Below are positions 8,562 through 16,210 of a DNA stretch of 64,000 nucleotides, one piece after another. The stretch is taken from NCBI RefSeq assembly GCF_024170285.1, contig NZ_JALJXV010000003.1:1-64000 (forward strand), written 5' to 3'. The position numbers and the translations under genes are program-made. This DNA is from Natronocella acetinitrilica. GTDB taxonomy: Bacteria; Pseudomonadota; Gammaproteobacteria; Nitrococcales; Aquisalimonadaceae. A model generated the notes under the pieces. It was not told the origin of the DNA. It searched no databases and saw only the letters and a program-made list of their open reading frames with translations. The number at the start of each line of letters is the position of its first letter. Positions within the stretch are counted from its first letter, which is position 1.

Positions 8562-8900
8562 TCAGCAGGCCACGCCGGCGCGGTGCAGGAATGCCTGGAT
8601 GGCGGCCGTGCCGAGCTGCCCGGTGTGGCGGCAGACCTCCTCGCCATCGCGAAGCACGATCAGTGTTGGTACGGCGCGGACCTGGTGGCGCGCGGCGGCC
8701 TCCGGGTCCTCCTCGATATCAAAGCGGACATGGGAGAGGGCCAGGTCGGCGTCGGCCAGCACATCTGCGAGATCCCCTGCCATGGCAACCGCGGGCGCCG
8801 CCCAGGGCGCCCAGAACTCGATCAGGGTGGTTGTCGGGCGCGCAGCGGCGGCCTCACGGGTAGCACCCGGGCGGGTGCGCAGTGTTGATGTAAAGAACAT
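8562..8900 (-). CDS. Thioredoxin-fold protein without the CxxC active site
   Basis: 112-aa protein of thioredoxin size and motif order: TLIEFWAPWAAPA, then FDIEEDPEAAARHQVRAVPT with the cis-proline TLIVLRDGEEV, then the final helix. In thioredoxins the first motif reads WAxWCGPC; here both cysteines are alanine (AAPA). The only cysteines are elsewhere (EEVCRH and the last residue). It therefore should not act as a dithiol oxidoreductase, though it may bind partners or chaperone. The gene lies between the GGDEF-EAL gene and a divergent DUF192 gene, with an AT-rich promoter island (8909-8937). Confidence 0.75.
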   Translation of the reverse strand: MFFTSTLRTRPGATREAAAARPTTTLIEFWAPWAAPAVAMAGDLADVLADADLALSHVRFDIEEDPEAAARHQVRAVPTLIVLRDGEEVCRHTGQLGTAAIQAFLHRAGVAC

Positions 8901-8993
8901 GCAGTGCTCGATTTAATATAACAGCTTTATTATAATGGCTGAACAGCAGGCGCGCCAGCATTGATTGATGGCGGGGGCAGAGGTGGCGGGGTG

Positions 8994-9494
8994 ATGGGCG
9001 TGACAGGCAAAACCGTGATGGGGCAGATTCGGCGCATGGCGCTAGCAACAGCGCTCCTTTTTGGCGGCGCGGGCAGTGTGCTCGCCGCGTGCCTGCCTTC
9101 GACGCCCGCCCTAGAGAGCATGCCAAGGGCCGCACTGCTGCTCCATCCCCCCGGGGAGGCGGTCGAGCCGATCGCGCTCGACGCGAGGCTTGCGATCACG
9201 GACACCCAGCGCATGGCCGGCATGCAGCGGCTTTGTCCCGAGGTCGTGCTCGAGAATCCCATGCTGTTCGTCTTCGAGCAGCCGATCGCGGCCGCCTTTC
9301 ACATGCGGAACGTCCACGGCCCCCTGGTCATCGGCTTCATTGACGCCGACGGGATCATCTTCCAGGTCGAGCACATGCACCCGGGCGATGCACCTGTCCA
9401 CGCACGCGCCCCGATTCTCTTTGCCCTTGAGATCCATCCCGCGCACCCCCTCGGCGCGCTGCGCCCGGGTCAGCGCATCGCGCTCGCCGACTGA
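8994..9494 (+). CDS. Exported DUF192 protein
   Basis: About 166 aa with a signal peptide (IRRMALATALLFGGAGSVLA). The mature part matches DUF192 (COG1430): TDTQRMAGMQRL, PMLFVFEQPIAAAFHMRNVH, LVIGFIDADGIIFQVEHM and a final LEIHPAHPLGALRPGQRI. The function of DUF192 is not settled; members are often periplasmic or exported. The start is ATG 8994 after a G-rich Shine-Dalgarno; the frame stays open further upstream to 8961. It is followed by a strong G/C hairpin. Confidence 0.8.
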   Translation: MGVTGKTVMGQIRRMALATALLFGGAGSVLAACLPSTPALESMPRAALLLHPPGEAVEPIALDARLAITDTQRMAGMQRLCPEVVLENPMLFVFEQPIAAAFHMRNVHGPLVIGFIDADGIIFQVEHMHPGDAPVHARAPILFALEIHPAHPLGALRPGQRIALAD

Positions 9495-9521
9495 CGGTGG
9501 GTGCCGTGCAGCGGAAAAAAT

Positions 9522-9543
9522 GGGGCGCCCTGGAGGGCGCCCC
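9522..9543 (-). terminator. Perfect 9-bp G/C hairpin
   Basis: Stem GGGGCGCCC/GGGCGCCCC with a 4-nt loop. An A6 run precedes it on the + strand, so it reads as a stem followed by a T-run on the - strand. It sits 28 nt after the DUF192 gene and may stop transcription in both directions. Confidence 0.5.
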
Positions 9544-9584
9544 TGAAGTCCCGATAAATGATCAGGATGGAGGAGGTTCAAACA

Positions 9585-9671
9585 ATGTCCAACGCCGCCA
9601 GATTACCCATGCACTGCACCTGGAGTTGTGCGCCGCTTCACGTCCATCACGGCTGTCCGTCACAGTTTTGA
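9585..9671 (+). CDS. Candidate 28-aa small ORF
   Basis: Short ORF with a very strong Shine-Dalgarno (GGAGGAGGT at 9569-9577, about 7 nt before ATG 9585). The 28-residue peptide is rich in Cys and His (three of each or more) and has no recognisable homology. It lies in a 290-bp gap before the AP2-like gene and could be a leader peptide or a small metal-binding protein. The only support is the ribosome-binding site. Confidence 0.3.
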   Translation: MSNAARLPMHCTWSCAPLHVHHGCPSQF

Positions 9672-9785
9672 CCGCCGACCATCGCGGCCACCACCATGCC
9701 ATGCACCCGCAGGGGATCAGGCTATGCTTATTCACCGAACGAAGCGGGGTGCCGGCCCGCAGCCGGGACAAGACAGGAGAGCGCG

Positions 9786-10541
9786 GTGGGCGATAGACGC
9801 AAGGTGGATCTGAAGAGCCGAGTGCGGCAATTTCGCGGGCTCTCCGTGAGCACCTCGAACGGATGGGTATCCGTGGTGGCGGCTGTCACTGCCCGCGATG
9901 GGGTCCAGCAACATGACCGCGGCGCCTTCGCTGTCGCGACCTACGGGGAGGAGGAGGCGCTCCGTCTTGCGCTCCAGTTTCGCAATGACGCCTTCCGCTA
10001 CCACGGGCTGCCGCAACGCTTTCTCATCCCCGAGCCGTTCAGCCTGCCGGCGCGCTGCCACACCGCGCGCTCGGGGTTTACTACCATCGCCCTTGAGTGC
10101 ACGACACTGCCGTCGGGCTCCGTGCGCTACAACGCCGTGACCGAGGTGCCACGCCTCAGCGATGCGGGCGTGATTCAGATCTCGCGCAGCACCACGCAGG
10201 CGGCGCGTGCCACCGCGGCGATTCATGCGGCCGTGGTGCAGCGGGCTCTCTTCTCGAACGCCTTCAATGCCTGCCTCGAGGCCTTCACACCCGAGGCGCA
10301 GGCGCACGTGCACAGCCTGGCAGAGCGCGAGGCGGAAGATCTGCGACCGCGGCTCTATACGCCGAGACTCCTGCCACTGTGGCAGCGCCAGGCACAAGCC
10401 TATCTCGCGCAATGCGAGGATGCGGAGTACGAAGCACTCACCGCACTCGAGCACCGAAAGCCATTGCGCCAGCCATTTCGTGAGCATGAGCGCAGAGGCC
10501 AGGGAACCACCCGGGTCAAGCGGCCGTGGCATGTCGTTTAA
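9786..10541 (+). CDS. AP2-like DNA-binding protein
   Basis: About 251 aa from GTG 9786, chosen because ACAGGAGAG precedes it at good spacing; the frame is open from 9696. Residues 15-75 have the shape of an AP2/ERF-type domain: NGWVSVVAAVTARDG, then AFAVATYGEEEALRLALQFRNDAF, like the strand-strand-strand-helix order of bacterial AP2 domains in phage and homing endonucleases. The remainder is charged, helical and unrecognised, so no nuclease domain can be named. The basic C-terminus fits nucleic acid binding. Confidence 0.5.
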   Translation: MGDRRKVDLKSRVRQFRGLSVSTSNGWVSVVAAVTARDGVQQHDRGAFAVATYGEEEALRLALQFRNDAFRYHGLPQRFLIPEPFSLPARCHTARSGFTTIALECTTLPSGSVRYNAVTEVPRLSDAGVIQISRSTTQAARATAAIHAAVVQRALFSNAFNACLEAFTPEAQAHVHSLAEREAEDLRPRLYTPRLLPLWQRQAQAYLAQCEDAEYEALTALEHRKPLRQPFREHERRGQGTTRVKRPWHVV

Positions 10542-10652
10542 AACAGTGCAACCAAAGCGGCCCTGAGAGCCACTTTCGTGCTGATAAGTAAACCCGCTGT
10601 CCGGACCCGACCATGGATCTCTGACTTATGACATTCACCCAAACGTCAAGAT

Positions 10653-10669
10653 ACCCCCATTTGGGGGGT
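10653..10669. promoter_or_regulatory. Palindrome CCCCCA-N2-TGGGGG upstream of the PEP-CTERM gene
   Basis: CCCCCA and TGGGGG half-sites separated by two bases, about 70-85 bp before the PEP-CTERM start codon. Closely similar elements lie at matching distance upstream of the FGE-like and serine protease genes, so it may be an operator or activator site. Confidence 0.45.
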
Positions 10670-10737
10670 GCACGACTGCCATAGCCGTGCTTTAGTGAGT
10701 AGAGCCAGCAATGGATCATAAAAGCAGGGGAGCCGCC

Positions 10738-11433
10738 ATGAACGGTCTGCCGAATCGCTGCTCGCACCTCGTCCTATCGGCTGCACTGGGTCTCGGACTG
10801 GCCGGACCGGCCCATGCAGGGCTTATTTTTGACAACACCGGCGGGGCGGAGACGTTCGACCGGGCAGAGACGGCGCTCGTGAGTATTCTTGGAGCACACA
10901 ACCAGACCTGGGGAGGCTCCCTGTTTACCGCAAGCGAAAGCGGGTACCTGGACCGCCTCGAGATTCCCCTACAGATCGCAACACCAGCCTACACCTCGCT
11001 TGAGCATACGTTCCGCCTATACAGCGGCACGACCTCAGCACTCGGGGATCTTCTCGAGGTGTTCGAGTTCGATGTCACCCAGCCGTCCGGGCAACCGGCG
11101 AGCCTGACCAATGTCACTGCCAGCGGCAACACGCTGCTCGAGGAGGGCACCACCTATTGGCTGATCGGGACCGCTGGCTTGTCGCTCGACGACTTCAGGG
11201 CGGCTTCATACTGGTTCCGCACCACTGATCTCGGCGGACGGTATCAAGCGACCGACGACAATCCAGACGGCCACATTTCCACGTCCTGGCAACACATGTA
11301 TCGGGTCTACGTCACCGACACACCGAGCGTCGCCGTCCCCGAGCCGGGAACGCTCGGTCTTGTCGGCGCCGGCATTCTCCTGATGCTGGGGCTGCGCAGG
11401 CGCCAGACCAGGCACCGCAGAATCTCGCGGTAA
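10738..11433 (+). CDS. PEP-CTERM anchored exported protein
   Basis: 231 aa with a signal peptide ending AGPAHA and a typical C-terminal sorting signal: VPEPGTLGLVGAGILLMLGL followed by RRRQTRHRR. PEP-CTERM proteins are processed by exosortase and linked to exopolysaccharide or surface attachment. The middle resembles beta-rich 'choice-of-anchor' domains of unknown function. The start is ATG 10738 (AGGGGAG before it) rather than 10711. No exosortase gene is in the window, so processing would depend on a gene elsewhere. Confidence 0.85.
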   Translation: MNGLPNRCSHLVLSAALGLGLAGPAHAGLIFDNTGGAETFDRAETALVSILGAHNQTWGGSLFTASESGYLDRLEIPLQIATPAYTSLEHTFRLYSGTTSALGDLLEVFEFDVTQPSGQPASLTNVTASGNTLLEEGTTYWLIGTAGLSLDDFRAASYWFRTTDLGGRYQATDDNPDGHISTSWQHMYRVYVTDTPSVAVPEPGTLGLVGAGILLMLGLRRRQTRHRRISR

Positions 11434-11639
11434 CATTATTGATCCGGCTGCGTGCAGGGGCGTTGGAGCGGTGCCCCAGGAGAGCAGTATCCCGGCGTCA
11501 GTCGGCAGGGATGTATCGGGAGTGGGTACCCCATGGGCAGATCCATGACTTTTGACATTATTACCATAATGTCGATTATTGGAGGGGTCTCACAGCGTCG
11601 TACCGCCGCCCGAGAAGCTGGCTCTGGTAAAATAGAACA

Positions 11640-11667
11640 ATAATAAAGCGCCCAAACCGGGCCACAG
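11640..11667 (+). repeat. 28-bp direct repeat, copy 1
   Basis: Matches 13716-13743 at 26 of 28 positions in the same orientation; the shared core includes AAACCGGGCCACAG. The two copies bracket about 2.05 kb containing the ART-like ORF, the FGE-like gene and the truncated vapC end. Confidence 0.6.
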
Positions 11668-11685
11668 GGACTATGACCCACCGCC

Positions 11686-12231
11686 ATGCGACGGCCGCGC
11701 TACCTTGTCCACTTCACCCGCCCCGAGCACCGCGACGCGATTACCGCACGCGGCCTTGAGCAAAAGCGCGCCGGGAGCGAGTCCGGCTGGCCGATGATCG
11801 CCCCTGCGGTCTATCTCGCCCGTGACTATGAGAGCGCACCGCTGCCAATCAGCTTGCCGCCACCGGACCGGGGGCTTGTCGCCGTGATCGTGGATCTCTC
11901 GCGACTCGACGCCAGGCGCCTTCGCGTCGACGACAGCCTGATCTGGGAGATCCTCCAGGAGGATCGCTTCTCGTGCGAAAGCGAGGTGCCCGACGCCATA
12001 CCCGTCAACAAGGCCGAACTGGTCGCCGCGCTCGATGCGGCAGTGACGGAGGCCGAGGTCGCGGCCATCTGCGCGCCACTCACCTGGTGGTATCTCGGCG
12101 CACGCGATGGCGGCAGCATCGCTTATTGCGGCGACATCCCGACAGACGCTATCGCCGCCGTGCTGCCGGCGCCGGAGGCGTCCGGCTGGATTGCGCGCGC
12201 CACGCATGCCGAGGCCACACCATCCCCCTGA
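11686..12231 (+). CDS. Possible ADP-ribosyltransferase-like protein
   Basis: 181 aa. The N-terminus YLVHFTRPEHRDAITARGLE followed by PAVYLARD resembles the opening of ART-fold proteins (DarT, Tpt1 and related 'H-F/Y-T...I...G' families), in which a histidine begins the NAD-binding motif. The remaining catalytic residues cannot be assigned with confidence, and no macrodomain antitoxin is next door. ATG 11686 has only a weak ribosome-binding site. It lies inside the segment bounded by the 28-bp repeats and converges with the FGE-like gene. It could equally be an unrelated hypothetical. Confidence 0.45.
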   Translation: MRRPRYLVHFTRPEHRDAITARGLEQKRAGSESGWPMIAPAVYLARDYESAPLPISLPPPDRGLVAVIVDLSRLDARRLRVDDSLIWEILQEDRFSCESEVPDAIPVNKAELVAALDAAVTEAEVAAICAPLTWWYLGARDGGSIAYCGDIPTDAIAAVLPAPEASGWIARATHAEATPSP

Positions 12232-12287
12232 GGAGGCCCAGAACTTCGTCCTGGAATCCGCCCTGGGCGGTGCGGCGAGCCCGCTCG

Positions 12288-13304
12288 CTATTCGGCGACT
12301 AGCCGAAATGACTTCGGAACACGCGCACCGACTATGTTGCCGATAATGATGCGCCCTCCCGAGCGCCACCCGTACACCGGAGCCATGAAGTTGTCGATTG
12401 CCTCACAGCGATGGGGATCGGCATACGGTTGCGAGCCATGCGCAAGCGTGCAGGACATTTCGTTCATGTCGAGGATATCCAGGCCGCGCAGGCCGCTGGC
12501 ACTCGCCGGCATCCGGGAAACCGGCAGCGTTTCCTCCAGCCGGTCCGTCGGGCGATCAAGAACGCTGAGGTAGATGTCATCGATCCGCTCCGGATCGTCG
12601 TAGCGCGCCGCGTACTCAAGCTCGGCCATGGTGGGCAGGCGAAAGCGCTGGCCGGTTTGCTCGCTCAACCAGCGGGCGTACGCGTCCGCTTCCGTGAAGC
12701 GCCGCACCAGGACCGGCCGATCGCCACGACCCCAGCCATGAAAATCCGGCATCTCGGAGACACCGTCGACGAAGCGCGCCCGCTGGTTGAACTCATCAAA
12801 TGTCACCGGTGCCGCCATGATGCGGAAGTCAGAGAGGGTAACCTCAACGTAGTCATCCGGGGCCCGTCGCCCATCGGAGGTATCGTACCCAGGCCGGCCA
12901 AGACGCATGGTCCCGCCCGGAATCGTCAGGAGCTCCGGCGCGCTGACCGCCCTGCTCGCCGATGCAACCCGCTGGCGCTCGCCGGGGGGTGCCTCGACCT
13001 CCCCCATCGTCCGCTCTGAGGGCTCTGGCTGCTGCCCAGGCGCTGGCACCGGCGCCTCCGCCTGGTAGGTGCGCAGCATGATACTGGCCGCGCCGGCCTG
13101 CGGGCTCTCTGCATAGCCCTCCAGAAAGGCCTCGGCGGCCTGGCGCTGCGCCTCACCCCGGGGGAGGCTCTGGACATACTCCCAGGCGATCGCAGCGCTG
13201 CTTTGCGCGCGCTCCTCTGCCGAGGCGGGCGCTGTCGACGCAAGCGCGCCGCCGACAAGCAGGCAGGCGGTCAGCAGGAAGGCTCGGGCGGTGCGTGCGC
13301 GCAT
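12288..13304 (-). CDS. Exported formylglycine-generating-enzyme-like (SUMF1) protein
   Basis: 338 aa from ATG 13304, with GGAGGAG just upstream. A signal peptide (TARAFLLTACLLVGGALAS...ASA) is followed by a low-complexity helical stretch. From about residue 145 the FGE-sulfatase fold is visible: LTIPGGTMRLGRPG, VTFDEFNQR, RPVLVRRFTEADAYARWLSE, RFRLPTMAELEYAARY, LDILDMNEMSC and a final RVPKSFRLVAE. True FGEs use a cysteine pair near the C-terminus; here only scattered cysteines are seen, so catalytic oxidation is doubtful. Members of this superfamily also act as binding domains. Confidence 0.75.
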   Translation of the reverse strand: MRARTARAFLLTACLLVGGALASTAPASAEERAQSSAAIAWEYVQSLPRGEAQRQAAEAFLEGYAESPQAGAASIMLRTYQAEAPVPAPGQQPEPSERTMGEVEAPPGERQRVASASRAVSAPELLTIPGGTMRLGRPGYDTSDGRRAPDDYVEVTLSDFRIMAAPVTFDEFNQRARFVDGVSEMPDFHGWGRGDRPVLVRRFTEADAYARWLSEQTGQRFRLPTMAELEYAARYDDPERIDDIYLSVLDRPTDRLEETLPVSRMPASASGLRGLDILDMNEMSCTLAHGSQPYADPHRCEAIDNFMAPVYGWRSGGRIIIGNIVGARVPKSFRLVAE

Positions 13305-13361
13305 CAATGGCTCCTCCAGTATCAGTACGCCCGGTATAGCACGCAAGGGCGCTGGCGCCAT

Positions 13362-13376
13362 CCCCCAAAATGGGGG
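13362..13376. promoter_or_regulatory. Palindrome CCCCCA-N3-TGGGGG upstream of the FGE-like gene
   Basis: Half-sites CCCCCA and TGGGGG separated by three bases, 58-72 bp before the FGE-like start codon. It resembles the elements at 10653-10669 and 18311-18324. Confidence 0.45.
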
Positions 13377-13478
13377 TAATCGGCTCAGAAAGCAGCCTGC
13401 CGTGAGCCGAATACGTCCGCTAATCGGCTCATGGGCATCGGGCTCGCCAGGGGCAGGCAGCGACCGACGATCGATGGG

Positions 13479-13658
13479 CTACGGCGCAATGCGCACATGC
13501 GAGCCGGCCAAGTGGCTGTACGGATTGACCAGGTCGCGCAGCCGGATCTCGCCGTCGTGCACCTGCATGAAGCGCGGCTATTTCTGCCCCAGGCTCATGA
13601 CGCCCGCAGAGAGCATCTGCTGGATCTCCTGTCCGGAATACTCGCTCCGCGTCTTCAT
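13479..13658 (-). pseudogene. Possible gene remnant with an internal stop
   Basis: Reading from ATG 13658, a protein-like frame (KTRSEYSGQEIQQML...) is interrupted by TAG at 13578-13580 (codon 27) and continues (MQVHDGEIRLRDLVNPYSH) to a stop at 13479-13481. The frame is also open and protein-like upstream of 13658. I do not recognise the family. It sits in a gap between FGE-like and vapC remnants that otherwise lacks genes. Confidence 0.3.
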
Positions 13659-13707
13659 CACATGTTCGGCGAAATCAAATCCGATGGTGCCGGCAGCGAG
13701 ACGCTGA

Positions 13708-13875
13708 TTAAGAGGATAATAAATCGCCGAAACCGGGCCACAGAGGCTGGAACCCGATGAAGCCGGGATTACGCGGCGTCAGCTGCTCATCGATGATTTG
13801 ATTGGCCTGCATGGACTGCTCCGGGTCGTCCTGAGTCAGATAGCGCACCAGAACATTGGTATCAAGGCCAATCAC
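13708..13875 (-). pseudogene. vapC: Truncated VapC PIN-domain toxin
   Basis: GTG 13875 overlaps the antitoxin stop. The first 40 residues are a clear PIN-domain N-terminus: IGLDTNVLVRYLTQDDPEQS with the first catalytic aspartate. After PGFIG the similarity ends and the frame stops after 55 aa, whereas VapC proteins have about 130. The junction region contains copy 2 of the 28-bp repeat. The toxin cannot be active because the other acidic residues are gone. Confidence 0.75.
13716..13743 (+). repeat. 28-bp direct repeat, copy 2
   Basis: Partner of 11640-11667, differing at two positions. It lies inside the 3' end of the truncated vapC frame, so it may mark the recombination or insertion that broke that gene. 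Confidence 0.6.
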
Positions 13876-14105
13876 TGTCCCGCCTTCTTCCGAATGGCTG
13901 CATCCATTTCCTCGACACTCACGACTCGCCTCGCTGCAACAATACCCCGCAGTCGACTGACGTCCTTAACAGCTGCGACGACCTCCCAATGGCCTTCAGA
14001 CATCTTCACAAACTCTACGCGATCACCTGGACCAACCTTTAACTCAGACCGCACGCTGGCGGGAATTGTTATTTGACCTTTACTCGTTACCGTCGCTGTG
14101 GCCAT
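13872..14105 (-). CDS. vapB: AbrB/SpoVT-type antitoxin (VapB)
   Basis: 77 aa from ATG 14105. It has the swapped-hairpin DNA-binding signature: ATVTSKGQITIPASVRSELK, then GDRVEFVKMSEGHWEVV. The C-terminal tail (SRLRGIVAARRVVSVEEMDA) is of the kind that wraps a PIN toxin. It is translationally coupled to a vapC that is now truncated, so the antitoxin is an orphan here. An AT-rich stretch with ACATAATGTAAGGT (14134-14147) upstream is a likely autoregulated promoter. Confidence 0.85.
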   Translation of the reverse strand: MATATVTSKGQITIPASVRSELKVGPGDRVEFVKMSEGHWEVVAAVKDVSRLRGIVAARRVVSVEEMDAAIRKKAGQ

Positions 14106-14263
14106 GCCTCGCCTTACCTCCAATAATATTCCTTACATAATGTAAGGTAGCACAAGGGCAAAAAATAGCGCCTGGACCGGATCTTCCCATGACGCGTTGC
14201 CCCGGCGAGGACGAGTCCCAAACGCGAGTCATCCCCGCCGGGGAGCCGGCTCGCGGGCCCGAC

Positions 14264-15934
14264 TCAACTCGCACGGGTGTCGAGATGGGCGGGCATGGAG
14301 CCAACCACAACCTCCTCCGAGACCGCATCCCAGAAGTAGTAGAGGCGAAAGCACAGGCGATCATCCTTGGTCGAGCCCTTCTTGAGGTGGCGATCGAGCA
14401 CGCACTTGCGGCCCTCGTACGTCACGGTGTACTGCTCCGCAAACTCACCCATGGAGGGCCCGGTAAAGGCGCTCTGCTCGACCAGCCCGAGCTCCCGACA
14501 GGCCGCCTCGAAGGCGTCCTTGCGCTCGCCACCGCCTTCCCGACGCATCGGCACGTAGTGCTCCTTCAGGAGCAGCAGCGCCTGGTAGTGCAGCGCCACA
14601 TCCCCATACCGCGACTTCTTGACCCCGTGGAGCGCCCGGGGCAGGACCTCCACGGCACCGGCCAGATGACGCCGGCACCACTCGGGGAAGTCCTCAAGGG
14701 TCTGCGGGATCGGCGTGTCGGCCACCGCCTCCCCGGCTGCGGAGGCGCGCTCAAGGGCAATGATACGCTCGCGCAGCGCGTGATTCTTGGCAGTCAGGCG
14801 ACCGACTTCCTCGCTCGCCGCATCGCGCTCGCGCTCCGCCTCTACCAGCAGCAGCGTCAGCGCATCCACCTCCTCGTTCCGGGCGCTTTGCAGCGCCTCG
14901 ATCTCCGCCTCCGCCAGTGCGAGGAGCTCGGCGTCGGGCGCAGCTGCCTGCTTGGAGGCGGCACGCTCGGCCTCCCTGACGTAGGCACGGACCCGCGCAA
15001 AAGACGGCACCCGCCGCTCGGAGTCCGGCGCGGACACCGAGCCGCGCAGGTGCAGATCGATCAGAAAGCGCTCGTAGGTGCCCGCTCCCCCATCGGGCCA
15101 CTGCTCGATGCGGTGCGGCAGCGCGAGCGGATGGCGCAGGGGGTCGTCGTTTTCGCGATCAAAACCAGGGCGGTAGGTTCTCACCGCCTGGCGAAACACC
15201 GACAGCGGCTTGCCAAGCGCATCACTCAGGCGGAACGAGGCGCTTGCGGTGATGACCGCCACATGCGCCACCCCCGCCAGCCCGCGGCAGAGGGCGTCGG
15301 CCGAGCAGGCGGTCTTCGCTGGATCCTCCGAGCCCTCCGGCAGGGCGAGGACGATCACCGGCGCGACACGCCCGGGGGCCTCGATCAGCCGCACCAGGCG
15401 CTCGACAGCGGCGGGCTCGGCGACCACCCAGGGGGAGAGTGAAGCGGGGAGCCCGTCGATCTCGACCGGGAAGGCATCGATCAACGCTTTCACGAAGCCG
15501 GGGATTGATCGGGCGAACGGGGCATCAACACCGTGTGAGACACAGTGCAGGCGGCAGCCAAGCAGCACAGCGTCATCCACAACCGCCATGCTGACCTCGG
15601 TGATCCAGCGGCGATTGGCGATCGACTTGTCGACATCATCGATTCGCGCTGCCCAGAAGCCGTTGTCAGGCAACGCGACGGTCTCCGTGCGCTGTGCGGC
15701 GATGTGATCAAGCGTGAATGCCTCGCCCTCCCAGGCGCGCGCCGGGAGAGTCGCGCCGGCTCGCCGCTCGATCCAGTGCAGAAGACAGCCGCGAACCGCC
15801 GTCAGCAGATCACCGCAACCATGACCGGGGATACGCAGCGCCACCTGGCTGACCGGCTGGGCGCTCGGCCTCCCCTGGCGCAGCCGCGCTGCAACAGGCC
15901 CCATCGCGTCGCGAAAACTCCCCATACGCCACAC
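14264..15934 (-). CDS. Unrecognised 556-aa protein with a central coiled coil
   Basis: I cannot assign a family. Three parts can be seen. Residues 1-300 form a globular region with motifs such as GFWAARIDDVDKSIANRRW, EVSMAVVDDAVLLGCRLHCV and FRPGFDREND-like segments. Residues 310-405 form a strong alpha-helical coiled coil rich in A, E and R. The C-terminal region (about 410-556) is compact and ends CFRLYYFWDAVSEEVVVGSM followed by PAHLDT, a layout reminiscent of small toxin or RNase-like domains appended to defence proteins (inference only). It lies between two decayed toxin-antitoxin modules. No signal peptide or membrane segment is seen. Confidence 0.75.
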   Translation of the reverse strand: MWRMGSFRDAMGPVAARLRQGRPSAQPVSQVALRIPGHGCGDLLTAVRGCLLHWIERRAGATLPARAWEGEAFTLDHIAAQRTETVALPDNGFWAARIDDVDKSIANRRWITEVSMAVVDDAVLLGCRLHCVSHGVDAPFARSIPGFVKALIDAFPVEIDGLPASLSPWVVAEPAAVERLVRLIEAPGRVAPVIVLALPEGSEDPAKTACSADALCRGLAGVAHVAVITASASFRLSDALGKPLSVFRQAVRTYRPGFDRENDDPLRHPLALPHRIEQWPDGGAGTYERFLIDLHLRGSVSAPDSERRVPSFARVRAYVREAERAASKQAAAPDAELLALAEAEIEALQSARNEEVDALTLLLVEAERERDAASEEVGRLTAKNHALRERIIALERASAAGEAVADTPIPQTLEDFPEWCRRHLAGAVEVLPRALHGVKKSRYGDVALHYQALLLLKEHYVPMRREGGGERKDAFEAACRELGLVEQSAFTGPSMGEFAEQYTVTYEGRKCVLDRHLKKGSTKDDRLCFRLYYFWDAVSEEVVVGSMPAHLDTRAS

Positions 15935-15959
15935 CCCGTGTCATCGCATTACAACGGCA

Positions 15960-16210
15960 CTCCGGCGACAGAGAATAGCGCCCCTGAGCGCGCAGGCAAG
16001 CCCGCGCCACGAAGGGGATGCCGCCTTTCGGAGTGCGCCCCACCTCTCCGGTCTCGTTCAGCAAGCGGGGATTGGCGATCGCCTGAACTGCGGACAAGGT
16101 GTCGAAGTCATCCTGCGCCACACCCTCAAGGAGAGGGGTCGGCGGAAACTTCGAGCTCACCAGCCGCCGAGCCTGGCGCGGCCCGGCCAGCAGCCGGGGT
16201 AGCGCCGCCG
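15960..16210 (-). pseudogene. Truncated RES-domain toxin
   Basis: Directly downstream of the DUF2384 antitoxin, in another frame, lies the typical N-terminus of RES toxins: RRLVSSKFPPTPLLEG, then DDFDTLSAVQAIANPRLLNE. In the family this is followed by about 100 more residues holding the NAD-degrading Arg/Glu/Ser site. Here the match stops after GIPFV, and the remaining sequence is unrelated. The boundaries given are approximate. The toxin is not functional as it stands. Confidence 0.65.
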
